DNA of 64,000 bases, taken from NCBI RefSeq assembly GCF_010233585.1, contig NZ_CP045997.1, positions 9,632,775 through 9,696,774 of the forward strand. Direction: 5' to 3'. This DNA is from Spirosoma endbachense (lineage in GTDB: Bacteria; Bacteroidota; Bacteroidia; Cytophagales; Spirosomataceae). The translations under genes and the position numbers were made by a program. Below are positions 8,544 to 17,454 of this stretch, one piece after another (positions within the stretch are counted from its first letter, which is position 1; each line of letters begins with the position of its first letter). The notes beneath the pieces are model-generated. The model worked only from the letters and a program-made list of their open reading frames with translations. It made no database searches and was not told the origin of the DNA.

Positions 8544-9443
8544 ATGTGGACAAAAGAAAACATCAGGAATCAGAGCGGTAAAACGGTCGTTGTTACCGGC
8601 GCGAATGCCGGTATTGGGTATGAAACAGCACTGGCCTTCTATGAGGCTGGGGCGCATGTAGTGGTTGCCAGTCGGGATGAGAATAAAGCCCAGAATGCCA
8701 TTGTCAGCCTAAACACACATGCTGGAAATGGCACGCTGGAAGCGGGGGTAGTCGATTTGGCTAGCCTGGTTTCAGTAAAGCAGTTTGCCAACCATTTTTT
8801 GCAACACCATTCCAGACTTGATGTACTCATCAACAATGCCGGGGTTATGGTGCCTCCGGCGTCAGTAACCGCCGATGGCTTCGAATTGCAATTCGGGGTA
8901 AATTTTTTAGGGCATTTTGCACTGACGGGCTATCTGTATCCCTTGTTAAAACAGACAACTAATGCTCGGGTAGTAACGCTTACCAGCCTTGCCTATCGCT
9001 ACGGAACGATCGATTTTGATAACCTGCGATCAGAAAAAGGATACGACGCCATGCGCGAATACAGCCAGAGCAAACTGGCTGATTTACTGTTTACTATTGA
9101 ACTCCAGAAAAGAATTACAACGGCTCATGACAGCGTTCTGTCAGTAGCTGCCCATCCCGGCGTAACTAAAACCGACCTTTCCCGTAATATGGACAAGGCG
9201 GCCATAGAAGCAGCAACCCAACGGCTTGGTGCCCTTATGGAAACGGCGCAGGGAGCCTTGCCCAGCCTGTATGCTGCCGTATCGTCAGAGGTTGAAGGCG
9301 GCTGTCTCTACGGCCCCGACCAGAATGGGGGTCTGAGAGGTTATCCGGCAAAGGCCGAACTAGACGTTGTTGCGCTGAATTCTAGTCTTGCAGCTCACCT
9401 TTGGCAAACGGCTGAACGACTAACGGGGGTTATATACCCTTAA
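8544..9443 (+). CDS. Short-chain dehydrogenase, retinol-dehydrogenase-like
   Basis: 299 residues, classical SDR with TGANAGIG (residues 18-25), NNAGVM and the catalytic YSQSK segment. Its length and pattern match the retinol dehydrogenase/WW-domain oxidoreductase-like branch, which in bacteria acts on varied carbonyl compounds with NADP(H). It is probably controlled by the AraC-type regulator upstream. It shares only the SDR fold with the dehydrogenase at 6564 and does not look like a recent duplicate. Confidence 0.92.
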   Translation: MWTKENIRNQSGKTVVVTGANAGIGYETALAFYEAGAHVVVASRDENKAQNAIVSLNTHAGNGTLEAGVVDLASLVSVKQFANHFLQHHSRLDVLINNAGVMVPPASVTADGFELQFGVNFLGHFALTGYLYPLLKQTTNARVVTLTSLAYRYGTIDFDNLRSEKGYDAMREYSQSKLADLLFTIELQKRITTAHDSVLSVAAHPGVTKTDLSRNMDKAAIEAATQRLGALMETAQGALPSLYAAVSSEVEGGCLYGPDQNGGLRGYPAKAELDVVALNSSLAAHLWQTAERLTGVIYP

Positions 9444-9511
9444 GATGACAGGTATGCGTAACTGGGCGAAAGTCTTAGGCGGTTAACTAATTTGGCTGTT
9501 CGAGCTAGGTA

Positions 9512-9853
9512 TCAACCAATCCGCTGGCCATTAGTCGTCGGACGTTCGGTTTGCAATAACGTAACGGTGCCATCGTCGGCTACGGCTCCCAGCACCAGAC
9601 ACTCGCTCATGAACGTCGCGATTTGTTTCGGAGGAAAGTTAACAACAGCCACGACCTGCTTACCAATCAGGTCGTCCATCTGATAGAGTTTAGTAACTTG
9701 AGCGGACGTACGTCTGGTGCCAAAATCACCAAAATCAATGGTAAGTTTGTAGGCTGGTTTGCGAGCCTGCGGAAAAGCTTCTACCGAAATAATGGTACCA
9801 GTACGGATTTCAACTTTTTCGAAATCCGACCAGGTTAGTAGTTCATTACTCAT
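9512..9853 (-). CDS. csaA: CsaA-type tRNA-binding domain protein
   Basis: 113 residues, the full usual length of CsaA. The OB-fold tRNA-binding segments are visible: FEKVEIRTGTI near residue 11, KLTIDFG, and QVVAVVNFPP...MSECLVLGA near the C-terminus. CsaA binds tRNA and has been described as a secretion-related chaperone in Bacillus; in most bacteria its role is unclear. It is transcribed convergently with the dehydrogenase before it and divergently from the quinoprotein gene after it. Confidence 0.9.
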   Translation of the reverse strand: MSNELLTWSDFEKVEIRTGTIISVEAFPQARKPAYKLTIDFGDFGTRRTSAQVTKLYQMDDLIGKQVVAVVNFPPKQIATFMSECLVLGAVADDGTVTLLQTERPTTNGQRIG

Positions 9854-9900
9854 GCCGCAAATTAGTCATCCAATGGCTTTATAAGCCAAAAACTTTTGTG

Positions 9901-9914
9901 AACGACGCGTCGTT
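9901..9914. promoter_or_regulatory. Perfect 14-bp palindrome between divergent genes
   Basis: AACGACGCGTCGTT is a perfect palindrome in the 99-bp gap between csaA and the quinoprotein dehydrogenase, 38 bp before the latter's start codon. It is a plausible operator for an unidentified dimeric regulator. A weaker repeat (TGGCTT-TAT-AAGCCA) lies at 9874-9888. Confidence 0.55.
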
Positions 9915-9952
9915 ACACGCATGATAACACTTCCTACAATCAAATTACTATC

Positions 9953-11311
9953 ATGAAATCAACGTTACTGTTGCTGGCTATGACCGCAACTGTTGCTTTT
10001 ACCGGTCGACATGACGGGTCTCCTGTCAAAACGGGGAATTCGAAATCACCCCAGAATGCGGTAACCCTGCCTGCGCCAGATCCCGACAACGGTGGTATTA
10101 AACTTGCCAGTGGTTTCCGGGGGCTCGTATTTGCCGACAATCTTGGTAAAGCCCGCCATATCGCTGTCGATCAGGCTGGCACGGTATTCGTGAAATTAGA
10201 GAAACTCAATGATGGGAAAGGGATTGTTGAACTGAGCGATAATAACGGCGATGGTCGCGCCGATCAGACTGTCATGCTCGGCAACAACACGGGCACCGGC
10301 ATGGCTATTTACAACGGCTATGTTTATGCGTCATCCGATACGTCGGTTTATCGCTATAAACTGACCAATGGCAAAGTAATGGAAACGTCACCCGCCGAAC
10401 CGATTGTTTCGGGATTGACCCTCCAGCGTCAACATGCCAGTAAATCATTGGCTATCAGTCCAGACGGTAAGTTATTCGTGAACTTTGGCGCACCCTCCAA
10501 TGCCTGTCAGGAGAAAGACCGGCAAAAAGGATCGAAAGGAATGGACCCCTGCCCGATTCTGGAAGAGTACGGCGGAATCTGGCAGTTCGATGCCAACAAG
10601 CTCAACCAGCACAAAGCAGATGGCAAACGGTATGCAACCGGTATTCGGAATGCCGTTGCCCTCGACTGGAACACGGCGACAAACACCCTGTATGCACTGC
10701 AACATGGCCGCGACAATCTCAATAACTGGGGTGGTGTGTTTACCGATGAAGTGAGTGCTGAACTGCCATCCGAAGAGTTTCTGATGGTAAAAGAAGGTTC
10801 TGATTTTGGCTGGCCTTATTGTTACAACGATCATTATAAAAATCAGAAATTCTTAGCGCCCGAATACGGTGGTGATGGCTCGAAAATAGACCGTTGTGCT
10901 GGAAAAGATAAGCCAATTATGGCGTTTCCAGGGCACTGGGCACCCAACGACTTACTGTTCTACACGGGCAGTCAATTTCCGGCGCGTTACAAAAATGGTG
11001 CATTTGTCTGTTTCCATGGTTCCTGGAACCGTGCTCCACTCAAGCAGGGAGGCTACTTTGTTGCTTTCATCCCTTTTGGGAAAGATGGTCGCCCGTCGGG
11101 TAAATATGAAGTATTTGCCGAGAATTTCGCGGGGGTAGCCGAACTAGGTAAACCTGGTACCGATGTTAACGCGGGTAAACTCGACCTGGCTAGCCCAGGT
11201 GATGCTAAAGCCCGTCCCGTAGGACTGGCTCAGGGCCCGGATGGATCGCTTTATATTTCTGATTCGGTGAAGGGTAAAGTATGGCGTGTTATGTACACGG
11301 CGAAGAAGTAA
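9953..11311 (+). CDS. Quinoprotein glucose/sorbosone dehydrogenase-like protein
   Basis: 452 residues with an N-terminal signal peptide (MKSTLLLLAMTATVAF). The rest is a six-bladed beta-propeller of the PQQ-dependent glucose/sorbosone dehydrogenase family, which oxidises sugars or similar alcohols in the periplasm and passes electrons to the respiratory chain. The segment DNNGDGRAD is a calcium-loop-like motif, and SDFGWPYCYND is a conserved family segment. The substrate is not predictable. A strong hairpin follows the stop codon. Confidence is high for the family and moderate for PQQ dependence. Confidence 0.85.
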   Translation: MKSTLLLLAMTATVAFTGRHDGSPVKTGNSKSPQNAVTLPAPDPDNGGIKLASGFRGLVFADNLGKARHIAVDQAGTVFVKLEKLNDGKGIVELSDNNGDGRADQTVMLGNNTGTGMAIYNGYVYASSDTSVYRYKLTNGKVMETSPAEPIVSGLTLQRQHASKSLAISPDGKLFVNFGAPSNACQEKDRQKGSKGMDPCPILEEYGGIWQFDANKLNQHKADGKRYATGIRNAVALDWNTATNTLYALQHGRDNLNNWGGVFTDEVSAELPSEEFLMVKEGSDFGWPYCYNDHYKNQKFLAPEYGGDGSKIDRCAGKDKPIMAFPGHWAPNDLLFYTGSQFPARYKNGAFVCFHGSWNRAPLKQGGYFVAFIPFGKDGRPSGKYEVFAENFAGVAELGKPGTDVNAGKLDLASPGDAKARPVGLAQGPDGSLYISDSVKGKVWRVMYTAKK

Positions 11312-11321
11312 AAAAAAGAAA

Positions 11322-11370
11322 AACAGAAGTGGTTAAGGGCATGCAGTACATGCCCTTAACCGCTTCTGTT
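11322..11370. terminator. Long hairpin after the quinoprotein gene
   Basis: A 22-bp stem (11322-11343 with 11349-11370; one G-T wobble) with a 5-base loop begins 10 bp after the stop codon. No immediate T-run follows, but position and strength suggest a transcription terminator or an RNA 3'-end stabiliser. Confidence 0.65.
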
Positions 11371-11443
11371 ATAGTGAAATTACTTTTTTAATCGTGTCAA
11401 TATTTTCAATAGCCACTTTGCCATTTCCGTATTGTCATAACTT

Positions 11444-11605
11444 TCATGCATAATCTTGATTGGAGCATTGTATGACAATACTCTTCAAATCCAGTTTGGC
11501 TGGATCGCCATCAGGAACGCCCGCTTTTTGCATTGTCGTCAGAAATTCGTGAGCGATCAGCCCATGCGCAATGGCAGTCGGATGCAGCCTGACCGCAAGG
11601 TTCAT
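11444..11605 (-). pseudogene. C-terminal remnant of an SGNH-hydrolase-like gene
   Basis: A 53-codon frame not covered by any full gene. Its peptide contains LHPTAIAHGLIAHEF, which resembles the block carrying the catalytic histidine (D-x-x-H-P) near the end of SGNH/GDSL esterases, followed by a short tail and a stop. The expected preceding ~200 residues, including the GDS motif, are absent, and the Asp before the His-Pro is not preserved. Its ATG overlaps the TonB receptor's stop codon. It is probably what remains after a deletion fused to the end of the receptor gene. Confidence 0.4.
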
Positions 11606-14172
11606 TCCAGCACGTTTAGTACCACTGTTGCGTAATAAAAACCACCTACGGCAGGGCCAGCGGTAAACGTAGTGTACGGTCGGTTTAAGAGATTGGTAGC
11701 GCCAATTTTAAAGGAAAGCGATCCAAAGGTTCGGTTGGGTAATGCATAGCTGACCTGGGCATCGAAGGTATTGATGGCCGGAACCGTACCCGTTGCCAGC
11801 GACGACTGCCACAGAAATGAACTCTGGTATTTATAATTGACCGAAAAGCCAATGCCTTGCCAGATGTCGGTATTTGATACACCCAGGTTTGTTATCCATT
11901 TCGGTGTGTTAAAGGCTTCTTCAAGGCCATCGCCCTGATCGGTCCGGTCGAGCCGTGCCAGCGATGCATTCCCCGAAAGTACCCAGTTGCGACCCGCCGA
12001 ATACCGGATGCCCAGGCTGGAGCCGTAGTTATAGACCGTTGTTTTAGAATTGGTCCAGAGTCGGTATCGATCCTGCTGGTTGCGGTCGGCCAGGTAATAG
12101 GCGAGCGAGTCCCGATTGGTGCCTCTGGGGATATTGGCTTCAACCTGCGCAATGAAATTCCGATAGACATTATAGTAAAAATCGATGTCTACATACAGCT
12201 TCTTGGTAAAAAATAGCCCTTTATACCCCACTTCGATACTGTTGACCTGCTCGGGTTTCAGATAGGTATACGTATTGGGCTTCAGAAGACCCTTGTTTTT
12301 CTGGATAGCCTGATCAGTCGTTAACTTATAGGTATTGACATCGGTGTTAATGGCTGCCTGAAACGCGTCGATAGACGTACGGAAATAGGAGTTTTCGAAA
12401 ATGCCCTGCGACATGATTTTTAGACCGCCTACGCGCTTCACTCCGCCGGAATTGACGTTGGAAAAAGCCTCAAACAGCGACGGGAATCGGTATCCTGTTT
12501 GATAGGACGCCCGAAAATTATGATTCTCGGTTGGCGAAAACACAAGCGATAGTCTGGGATTTACGCGCGGATCGAAATAGCGGTTTTTATCCACACGCAA
12601 CGACCCACGAAGGCTCAGCCGATCGCTGAAAAACGACCGTGATGCCTGAACGAAGCCACCGGTTTTGTCGTAAATGAGGTTATGATCCGTTCGGTCAGGA
12701 TTGATGAAGTAGTTGCCATCTGGATAAACAATGTATTGCCTATAGTCGAATCCAGCCAGCAGGTCGATTCCGGTTTTCTGCCGAAAGCCTGACCATAAAA
12801 CGCGCGTCGGCTCTACCTGCCCTTCCACATGATACATCCACGATTTTACGCGCAGAGCCGCACCAATGTCCCAATTGTTAATATCACGGAGCTTGGCCAC
12901 CTGATTATTGAATACTTCTGAACCCGGTTGTGGCCGGCCAAAATCGGCAAGTTTGCGGGCGTTCTGTAGTGCCTGCGTAACCGCCTGACCCGCTGTGATG
13001 CTATTGGTGAATTGAGTCGTAAAATCGGCAAACCATTGGTTATCTGACTTGAAAGACTTGTCGATATTCTCGGCCATTGAGCGGATGTTGTAGGAGTCGC
13101 CGGTGTTTTCGCGGGTTCGGTAGGCCCGAATTTGAACGGATGGTGATTCGAGCGTCAGACCATGCTGATCGAGCACATAATTGTCGAGCCGGAATCGATT
13201 GGTGCGTTGGTAGACATTATCGAGCGTAGCGGCTTTGTAACGGTACGACACGGTCAGCGTGGGTCGGATTCGCCAGAAAACAGCTACATCGCCCCGAAGA
13301 TTATTCAGGCTCAGATCGGTCGTTTCATTTTCAAAATAGCCGGTACGCGATACTACATATTTTTTGCCATCAATGGTCAACGTACGGCGGTTGGCCGATT
13401 CGTCTCCGTAATTATTGACCAGATCACTGCCCGGATTACTGGTGCCGGTCAGGCCAAGTGATGCGTTGGCATTCGGGTTCAGATCCGACGCGTCGCGGGC
13501 AATCCAGTCGTAGCCACGCTGATAGGTCAGGTTCACTTTAAAAGCCAGCCGGGAGCCAATCGTCTGGGCATAACGTAAACTAGTTTCGCTAAATACTTTT
13601 GCGGAACTGAGCGGATCGCTGACATGGTTAACCCCGGTTTTTTGACTGATACTTAGCCCTGGTGACGAAAACGGATCTTTCGTAATGAGTTGTGCCAATC
13701 CATTCAGTGCATTCAGACCGTAAAGTGCCGAAGCTGCTCCCGGCACAATCTCGACCCGCTGAATATCCAGATCCGACGGAGCCAGCGCATTGGCAATGGG
13801 CCCGCCAATGTGTGGGGCCTGGTTATCCATGCCATCTACCAGTTGAACAAACCGAACATTGGTGGGATTAGCGAAACCACGTGTGTTATATACCTTGAAC
13901 CCAAGGCTGGGTGTCAGTAACTGAACACCTTTGAGGTTTTCGATGGCATCAAAATACGAAGGCTGAGCCGAAAGTCGAATTTGCCGCGCATCGAGTACTT
14001 CAATACTAACGGGCGATTTTAACACATTTTCGGATATGCGGGAAGCCGTAACAACGATTTCACTTAGCTGAATTTTACGCAGCGAATCGGTTGGATTGAT
14101 GGTACTGTCGGGCAGGTTAGCCGCTAATAGGGCAGGACTTGTTAAAAAAAACAGCAGGAACAGGTGTTTCAT
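11602..14172 (-). CDS. TonB-dependent outer-membrane receptor, probably ModE-regulated
   Basis: 856 residues. Signal peptide MKHLFLLFFLTSPALLAA, then a plug domain (SEIVVTASRISENV ... VEIVPGAASALYG), then a 22-strand barrel. There is no SusC-type N-terminal carboxypeptidase-like extension, so it resembles a siderophore/vitamin/metal-type receptor rather than a polysaccharide one. It lies 92 bp downstream of a ModE-like regulator gene, and two tandem ModE-like half-sites sit at 14179-14228. It may import molybdate, tungstate or a related complex with energy from TonB/ExbBD (inference). Confidence 0.9.
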   Translation of the reverse strand: MKHLFLLFFLTSPALLAANLPDSTINPTDSLRKIQLSEIVVTASRISENVLKSPVSIEVLDARQIRLSAQPSYFDAIENLKGVQLLTPSLGFKVYNTRGFANPTNVRFVQLVDGMDNQAPHIGGPIANALAPSDLDIQRVEIVPGAASALYGLNALNGLAQLITKDPFSSPGLSISQKTGVNHVSDPLSSAKVFSETSLRYAQTIGSRLAFKVNLTYQRGYDWIARDASDLNPNANASLGLTGTSNPGSDLVNNYGDESANRRTLTIDGKKYVVSRTGYFENETTDLSLNNLRGDVAVFWRIRPTLTVSYRYKAATLDNVYQRTNRFRLDNYVLDQHGLTLESPSVQIRAYRTRENTGDSYNIRSMAENIDKSFKSDNQWFADFTTQFTNSITAGQAVTQALQNARKLADFGRPQPGSEVFNNQVAKLRDINNWDIGAALRVKSWMYHVEGQVEPTRVLWSGFRQKTGIDLLAGFDYRQYIVYPDGNYFINPDRTDHNLIYDKTGGFVQASRSFFSDRLSLRGSLRVDKNRYFDPRVNPRLSLVFSPTENHNFRASYQTGYRFPSLFEAFSNVNSGGVKRVGGLKIMSQGIFENSYFRTSIDAFQAAINTDVNTYKLTTDQAIQKNKGLLKPNTYTYLKPEQVNSIEVGYKGLFFTKKLYVDIDFYYNVYRNFIAQVEANIPRGTNRDSLAYYLADRNQQDRYRLWTNSKTTVYNYGSSLGIRYSAGRNWVLSGNASLARLDRTDQGDGLEEAFNTPKWITNLGVSNTDIWQGIGFSVNYKYQSSFLWQSSLATGTVPAINTFDAQVSYALPNRTFGSLSFKIGATNLLNRPYTTFTAGPAVGGFYYATVVLNVLE

Positions 14173-14178
14173 GAACGT

Positions 14179-14228
14179 CGTTATTTCCTCCGAAAGATAA
14201 CGATCGTTCTATTTGTTCGAAAATAACG
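14179..14228. promoter_or_regulatory. Two tandem ModE-like operators before the TonB receptor
   Basis: CGTTAT-N12-ATAACG at 14179-14202 and CGTTCT-N12-ATAACG at 14205-14228, offset by 26 bp. The outer hexamers and 12-base spacing match the outer parts of the E. coli ModE consensus (CGNTATATA-N6-TATATANCG). On the minus strand, a sequence resembling a TAnnTTTG -7 box (TATTTTCG, 14218-14225) falls in the upstream site, so binding would block transcription of the receptor. Seen directly: spacing and arms. Inferred: the regulator. Confidence 0.6.
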
Positions 14229-14264
14229 ATGCCGTTTTGTTATGAATGGGCTAGCTGGCAGTTG

Positions 14265-14612
14265 TTAAGCCGGAAGATTGGCCAACTCATCGGCCAGGAA
14301 TTTCTCGAACCGTTCGTGCAAAGCCCGGTAATGACTGAGGTATTTTTCTCCCTCAGCCGTTATAATGGTTCCACCCCCTTTTTCGCCCCCGGTCTGGGTC
14401 GTTACCAGTGGTGAATCAGCCTGCGTATTCATCGAATGGACCAGCTCCCAGGCCCGTTTGTAAGACATATTCATGGCTTTTGCCGCCTGGTTAATCGAAC
14501 CAGTACGCTGAATATGACCGAGCAATTCCAGTCGACCAATACCCATAAACCGTTCGGTGCCGTCGGTGGAGGCTGTTTCGAGCCAGATACGGCCGTTAAT
14601 GCGAAGGTTCAT
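14265..14612 (-). CDS. ModE-like winged-helix regulator without a Mop domain
   Basis: 115 residues, matching only the N-terminal DNA-binding domain of ModE: RLELLGHIQRTGSINQAAKAMNMSYKRAWELV is the typical LysR-like helix-turn-helix of that group, and GGEKGGGTIITAEGEKYL is the wing and dimer segment. E. coli ModE is about 262 residues with two C-terminal molybdate-binding domains that are missing here. Any molybdate sensing must be in another protein or be absent. It probably controls the TonB receptor gene downstream on the same strand. Confidence 0.85.
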   Translation of the reverse strand: MNLRINGRIWLETASTDGTERFMGIGRLELLGHIQRTGSINQAAKAMNMSYKRAWELVHSMNTQADSPLVTTQTGGEKGGGTIITAEGEKYLSHYRALHERFEKFLADELANLPA

Positions 14613-14760
14613 GTTGAAAGAAATTTGTTTGGGGGCGAATGTACAACAAGGTTGGATTTTTGCAGAATAGGGCTAAGATTCCATAGGCCATTTCTCAAAG
14701 GTCTGGTCTATGGAATCCTACAAAAACTGGAAACTAATCGCCTGAAAGGTAGCCGAATAC

Positions 14761-16809
14761 CTAGTTCGTCACGCGTTTTACACCTAATCGACCGAATGCG
14801 CTCTTTAGCCGCACCAACTCTTTATTTTTCAGGCTGATTGAGTCTTTCGCCTGTTGACTAATGCTACGGGCAACGCTGTCGGAGAGGAACCAGCCCAGCG
14901 GATATTTATCGTTATAAGCCAGTCGGAGGGTGAGATAGTTTGTTCGGGGGTTGGTAAAACGATCCATAAAGGAGTTGAACATATTGTCGCGGGTGGTCGA
15001 GCCGTTGTCCCAGGCATTGAAAAAAGCCAGCAACGGAATCTGTACTTCCTGCAATATGGACCGCTTCTGTGGTAGACTGCCAATCGTATTGCTGTTCTGA
15101 ATAAAGAGGATGTAGGGAATGATGGTGACTCGTTCGGCCGTATCCAGCCGTCGAATGGAAGGGACAAGGTTGTTTAGAAGCTGAATGCAGGTTTCGACGC
15201 CCGAATTATCAAAATAACCGCCATCGACCACGTGCCCGCCATATCGCTGTTTTTGGCCATTACCCACGAGCGTATCTTTCTGAACCAGACCACCATTGGT
15301 CACTACCGGAAAGCGACTGCATAACGAGGCCGCCGTTTTGAGCGGCACATCCGCTCCAAGTACATCCAGTGTCGACACCACATTCTTGAAATAATGCGGA
15401 TCGAGTTGCAGATTCGAGGTAATGATTTTCTGGCCCGATTCGGCAAGGGTTCCGTTTAGCAGTAGAGAAGGTAAGTTGTAATTGTAGCCACTGGACGTAT
15501 AATACAATTGAGTCAGTGAGGAGTCGAGCGTACGTAGGCCCAGATTGTCGCGGTAGGAGCCAGACCAGGAGTCTTCCAGCCATTTGGCGCGTTCGAGAGC
15601 CGGTAGGGGGAAAGGCACAAGCCGTTGTATGGATTCCGGAAATAACAGAGCGGCCGATACGCCGGATAAATAATCGTCTCGGATTACTTTTCTGAATTGC
15701 CCAAATCGGTTATTGCGGTCAGCCTCGGCAACATCGCGCAGAAAAGCGGTGTAAAAAACCGTTCCAACGCCCCCGCCCGACACGCCACTGAGCGCGTATA
15801 CATGACGACTGAAGCCCGGAATAATCGAGTCGAGCCGGATGAGTGTTTCGGCAGTCCAGTTCAGTGCGCGAATACCTCCACCTTCGGCGGCAACCAGCAC
15901 CAGCGGAATCGTGTCGCCTTCTTCCTGCCTGCGGGCGGCAACCCATTGGGCAAAGTGTGCTTCCACCGTTGGGCGTTGCGAAATCGGGGGTATTGACGAG
16001 TCTGTGGCCTCTCTAACGGTTGTGTTGTCATTAAACGCACTAATCACGATCAGGTAGACGAATACCATCAACATGAGTGGACGGTACCGGTAATCGTTGA
16101 AATACACCACCAGACTTCCCGCAAAAGTGTAGAGCGTGATTCCGAAAATAATGATGGCTGTAGGGCGAAAGCTTCGGGCAATTCCCCATTCGACGGGTAA
16201 GCTGAACACAAGAGTCAGAACAATACTGAACACGAGCCCACCCGTAACCACGACCCGCCCGAGCGGATTCCGCCAAAGAGCGCGTATATTCTGCGTGAAG
16301 TTGGTATAGCGTTCCGAAAATTTCCAATGAACGGGTAAGGCAAAAACCGGTACGTATTGCTCGACCACCAGAAATAGGCCTAGCAAAAGGCCACTTTGGA
16401 ATACCAGGAGGTAAGGCTGCCAGTGGTTGGGCTTCCAGAAGGAATAGGCCAGAATCAACGCCGGAATCATACCGCCTAGTTTGGGTAACCATCGGAGCAG
16501 GAGATCGCATTCTTTGTTAAGCCGTAGGCCAACCGGCGAAATATGCAGAATCATGCGTGTGCAGCCATAAACTATCCAGCTCCATATGAATGTGCTGAGC
16601 AGAATATATTGGAATAGGCGGCTAAAGACACCTTCGTCAGTGACCGCATTGACCATGTCGTCGGCCTGATCGGGCACGGTGAGCACGTAGAGCGCAACGA
16701 GTAGCGTAATGATAATGACAAACGCCTTGCGCTGCGTCTGATAAAACGCAATGATGTAATTTTTAATCTGGTGCTGAAAGGATCGGGGTTCGGCAGGTTG
16801 CACAAGCAA
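14761..16809 (-). CDS. Membrane-anchored patatin-like phospholipase
   Basis: 682 residues. The first ~260 residues carry about seven membrane segments. The C-terminal half is a patatin-like lipase: glycine-rich oxyanion loop EGGGIRAL, nucleophile elbow SGVSGG, and catalytic aspartate in VVDGGYFDNSG. Such proteins hydrolyse acyl esters of phospholipids or lysophospholipids. No ATG precedes the membrane region; the frame opens with TTG (16809) right after a stop, and a GTG at 16803 is an alternative. It sits upstream of the ModE-like gene on the same strand with a 148-bp gap. Confidence 0.8.
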   Translation of the reverse strand: MLVQPAEPRSFQHQIKNYIIAFYQTQRKAFVIIITLLVALYVLTVPDQADDMVNAVTDEGVFSRLFQYILLSTFIWSWIVYGCTRMILHISPVGLRLNKECDLLLRWLPKLGGMIPALILAYSFWKPNHWQPYLLVFQSGLLLGLFLVVEQYVPVFALPVHWKFSERYTNFTQNIRALWRNPLGRVVVTGGLVFSIVLTLVFSLPVEWGIARSFRPTAIIIFGITLYTFAGSLVVYFNDYRYRPLMLMVFVYLIVISAFNDNTTVREATDSSIPPISQRPTVEAHFAQWVAARRQEEGDTIPLVLVAAEGGGIRALNWTAETLIRLDSIIPGFSRHVYALSGVSGGGVGTVFYTAFLRDVAEADRNNRFGQFRKVIRDDYLSGVSAALLFPESIQRLVPFPLPALERAKWLEDSWSGSYRDNLGLRTLDSSLTQLYYTSSGYNYNLPSLLLNGTLAESGQKIITSNLQLDPHYFKNVVSTLDVLGADVPLKTAASLCSRFPVVTNGGLVQKDTLVGNGQKQRYGGHVVDGGYFDNSGVETCIQLLNNLVPSIRRLDTAERVTIIPYILFIQNSNTIGSLPQKRSILQEVQIPLLAFFNAWDNGSTTRDNMFNSFMDRFTNPRTNYLTLRLAYNDKYPLGWFLSDSVARSISQQAKDSISLKNKELVRLKSAFGRLGVKRVTN

Positions 16810-16913
16810 TTACGATAAATAAACGTACACGGCATAGTTTAAACTTCTGCCGGGGGTATACGGTTTTATAGACATAAATTTACTGGATCTATTGCTTCTA
16901 AACCTTTACACGT

Positions 16914-17213
16914 ATGAAGGCGAATTTCCTCTTTTTTGCACTGCTACTTTCGTATGGTAGTTTTGCTCAGCAGGCCGATTCGGCAAAAGTTCAGCCGAAA
17001 GAATCGAAAAATCCATCTGGTTTGGCGAAATATAAAGAAAATGGTCGTTTCCAGAGCCAGCTTAACGTAGGTAGTTCGACGGCTACATCTGGCCAGACAC
17101 CCGCATTGGGTATTGAAAAGCCTAAAAACCAACGTGTTGAATCGTCCTACCAATACGACAATGGCCGAGTTACGGGCGGTAAGACAACCCTTAAGTTTGG
17201 TAAAAAGCACTAA
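16914..17213 (+). CDS. Small secreted hypothetical protein
   Basis: 99 residues. Signal peptide MKANFLFFALLLSYGSFAQQ, then a mature part of about 80 residues rich in Lys, Ser, Gln and Asn with no hydrophobic segments. No recognised family. The signal peptide and normal codon use support a real gene. It lies alone between the divergent phospholipase gene and cydA. Confidence 0.6.
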   Translation: MKANFLFFALLLSYGSFAQQADSAKVQPKESKNPSGLAKYKENGRFQSQLNVGSSTATSGQTPALGIEKPKNQRVESSYQYDNGRVTGGKTTLKFGKKH

Positions 17214-17454
17214 GAATCAACCAAACTTTTATCGAGACAAGAGCCGGTTTCCCGACCGGTTGAACGATTGTGCGGCCATCAATGGTCAGCGAGAATAACC
17301 GATGCCTTAGTTTTCTGGTAAAATATACTAGATAAACGTCCGCTGTTTCAGCATCCGGTTGTACCTTTCGGGCGATAGTTTTCTCGCCCTGTTCGCCCCT
17401 AATCGCATTGACTGTCTGCGACCTCGGCGATCTGTCCCCGCTATCGTTCTGGTT

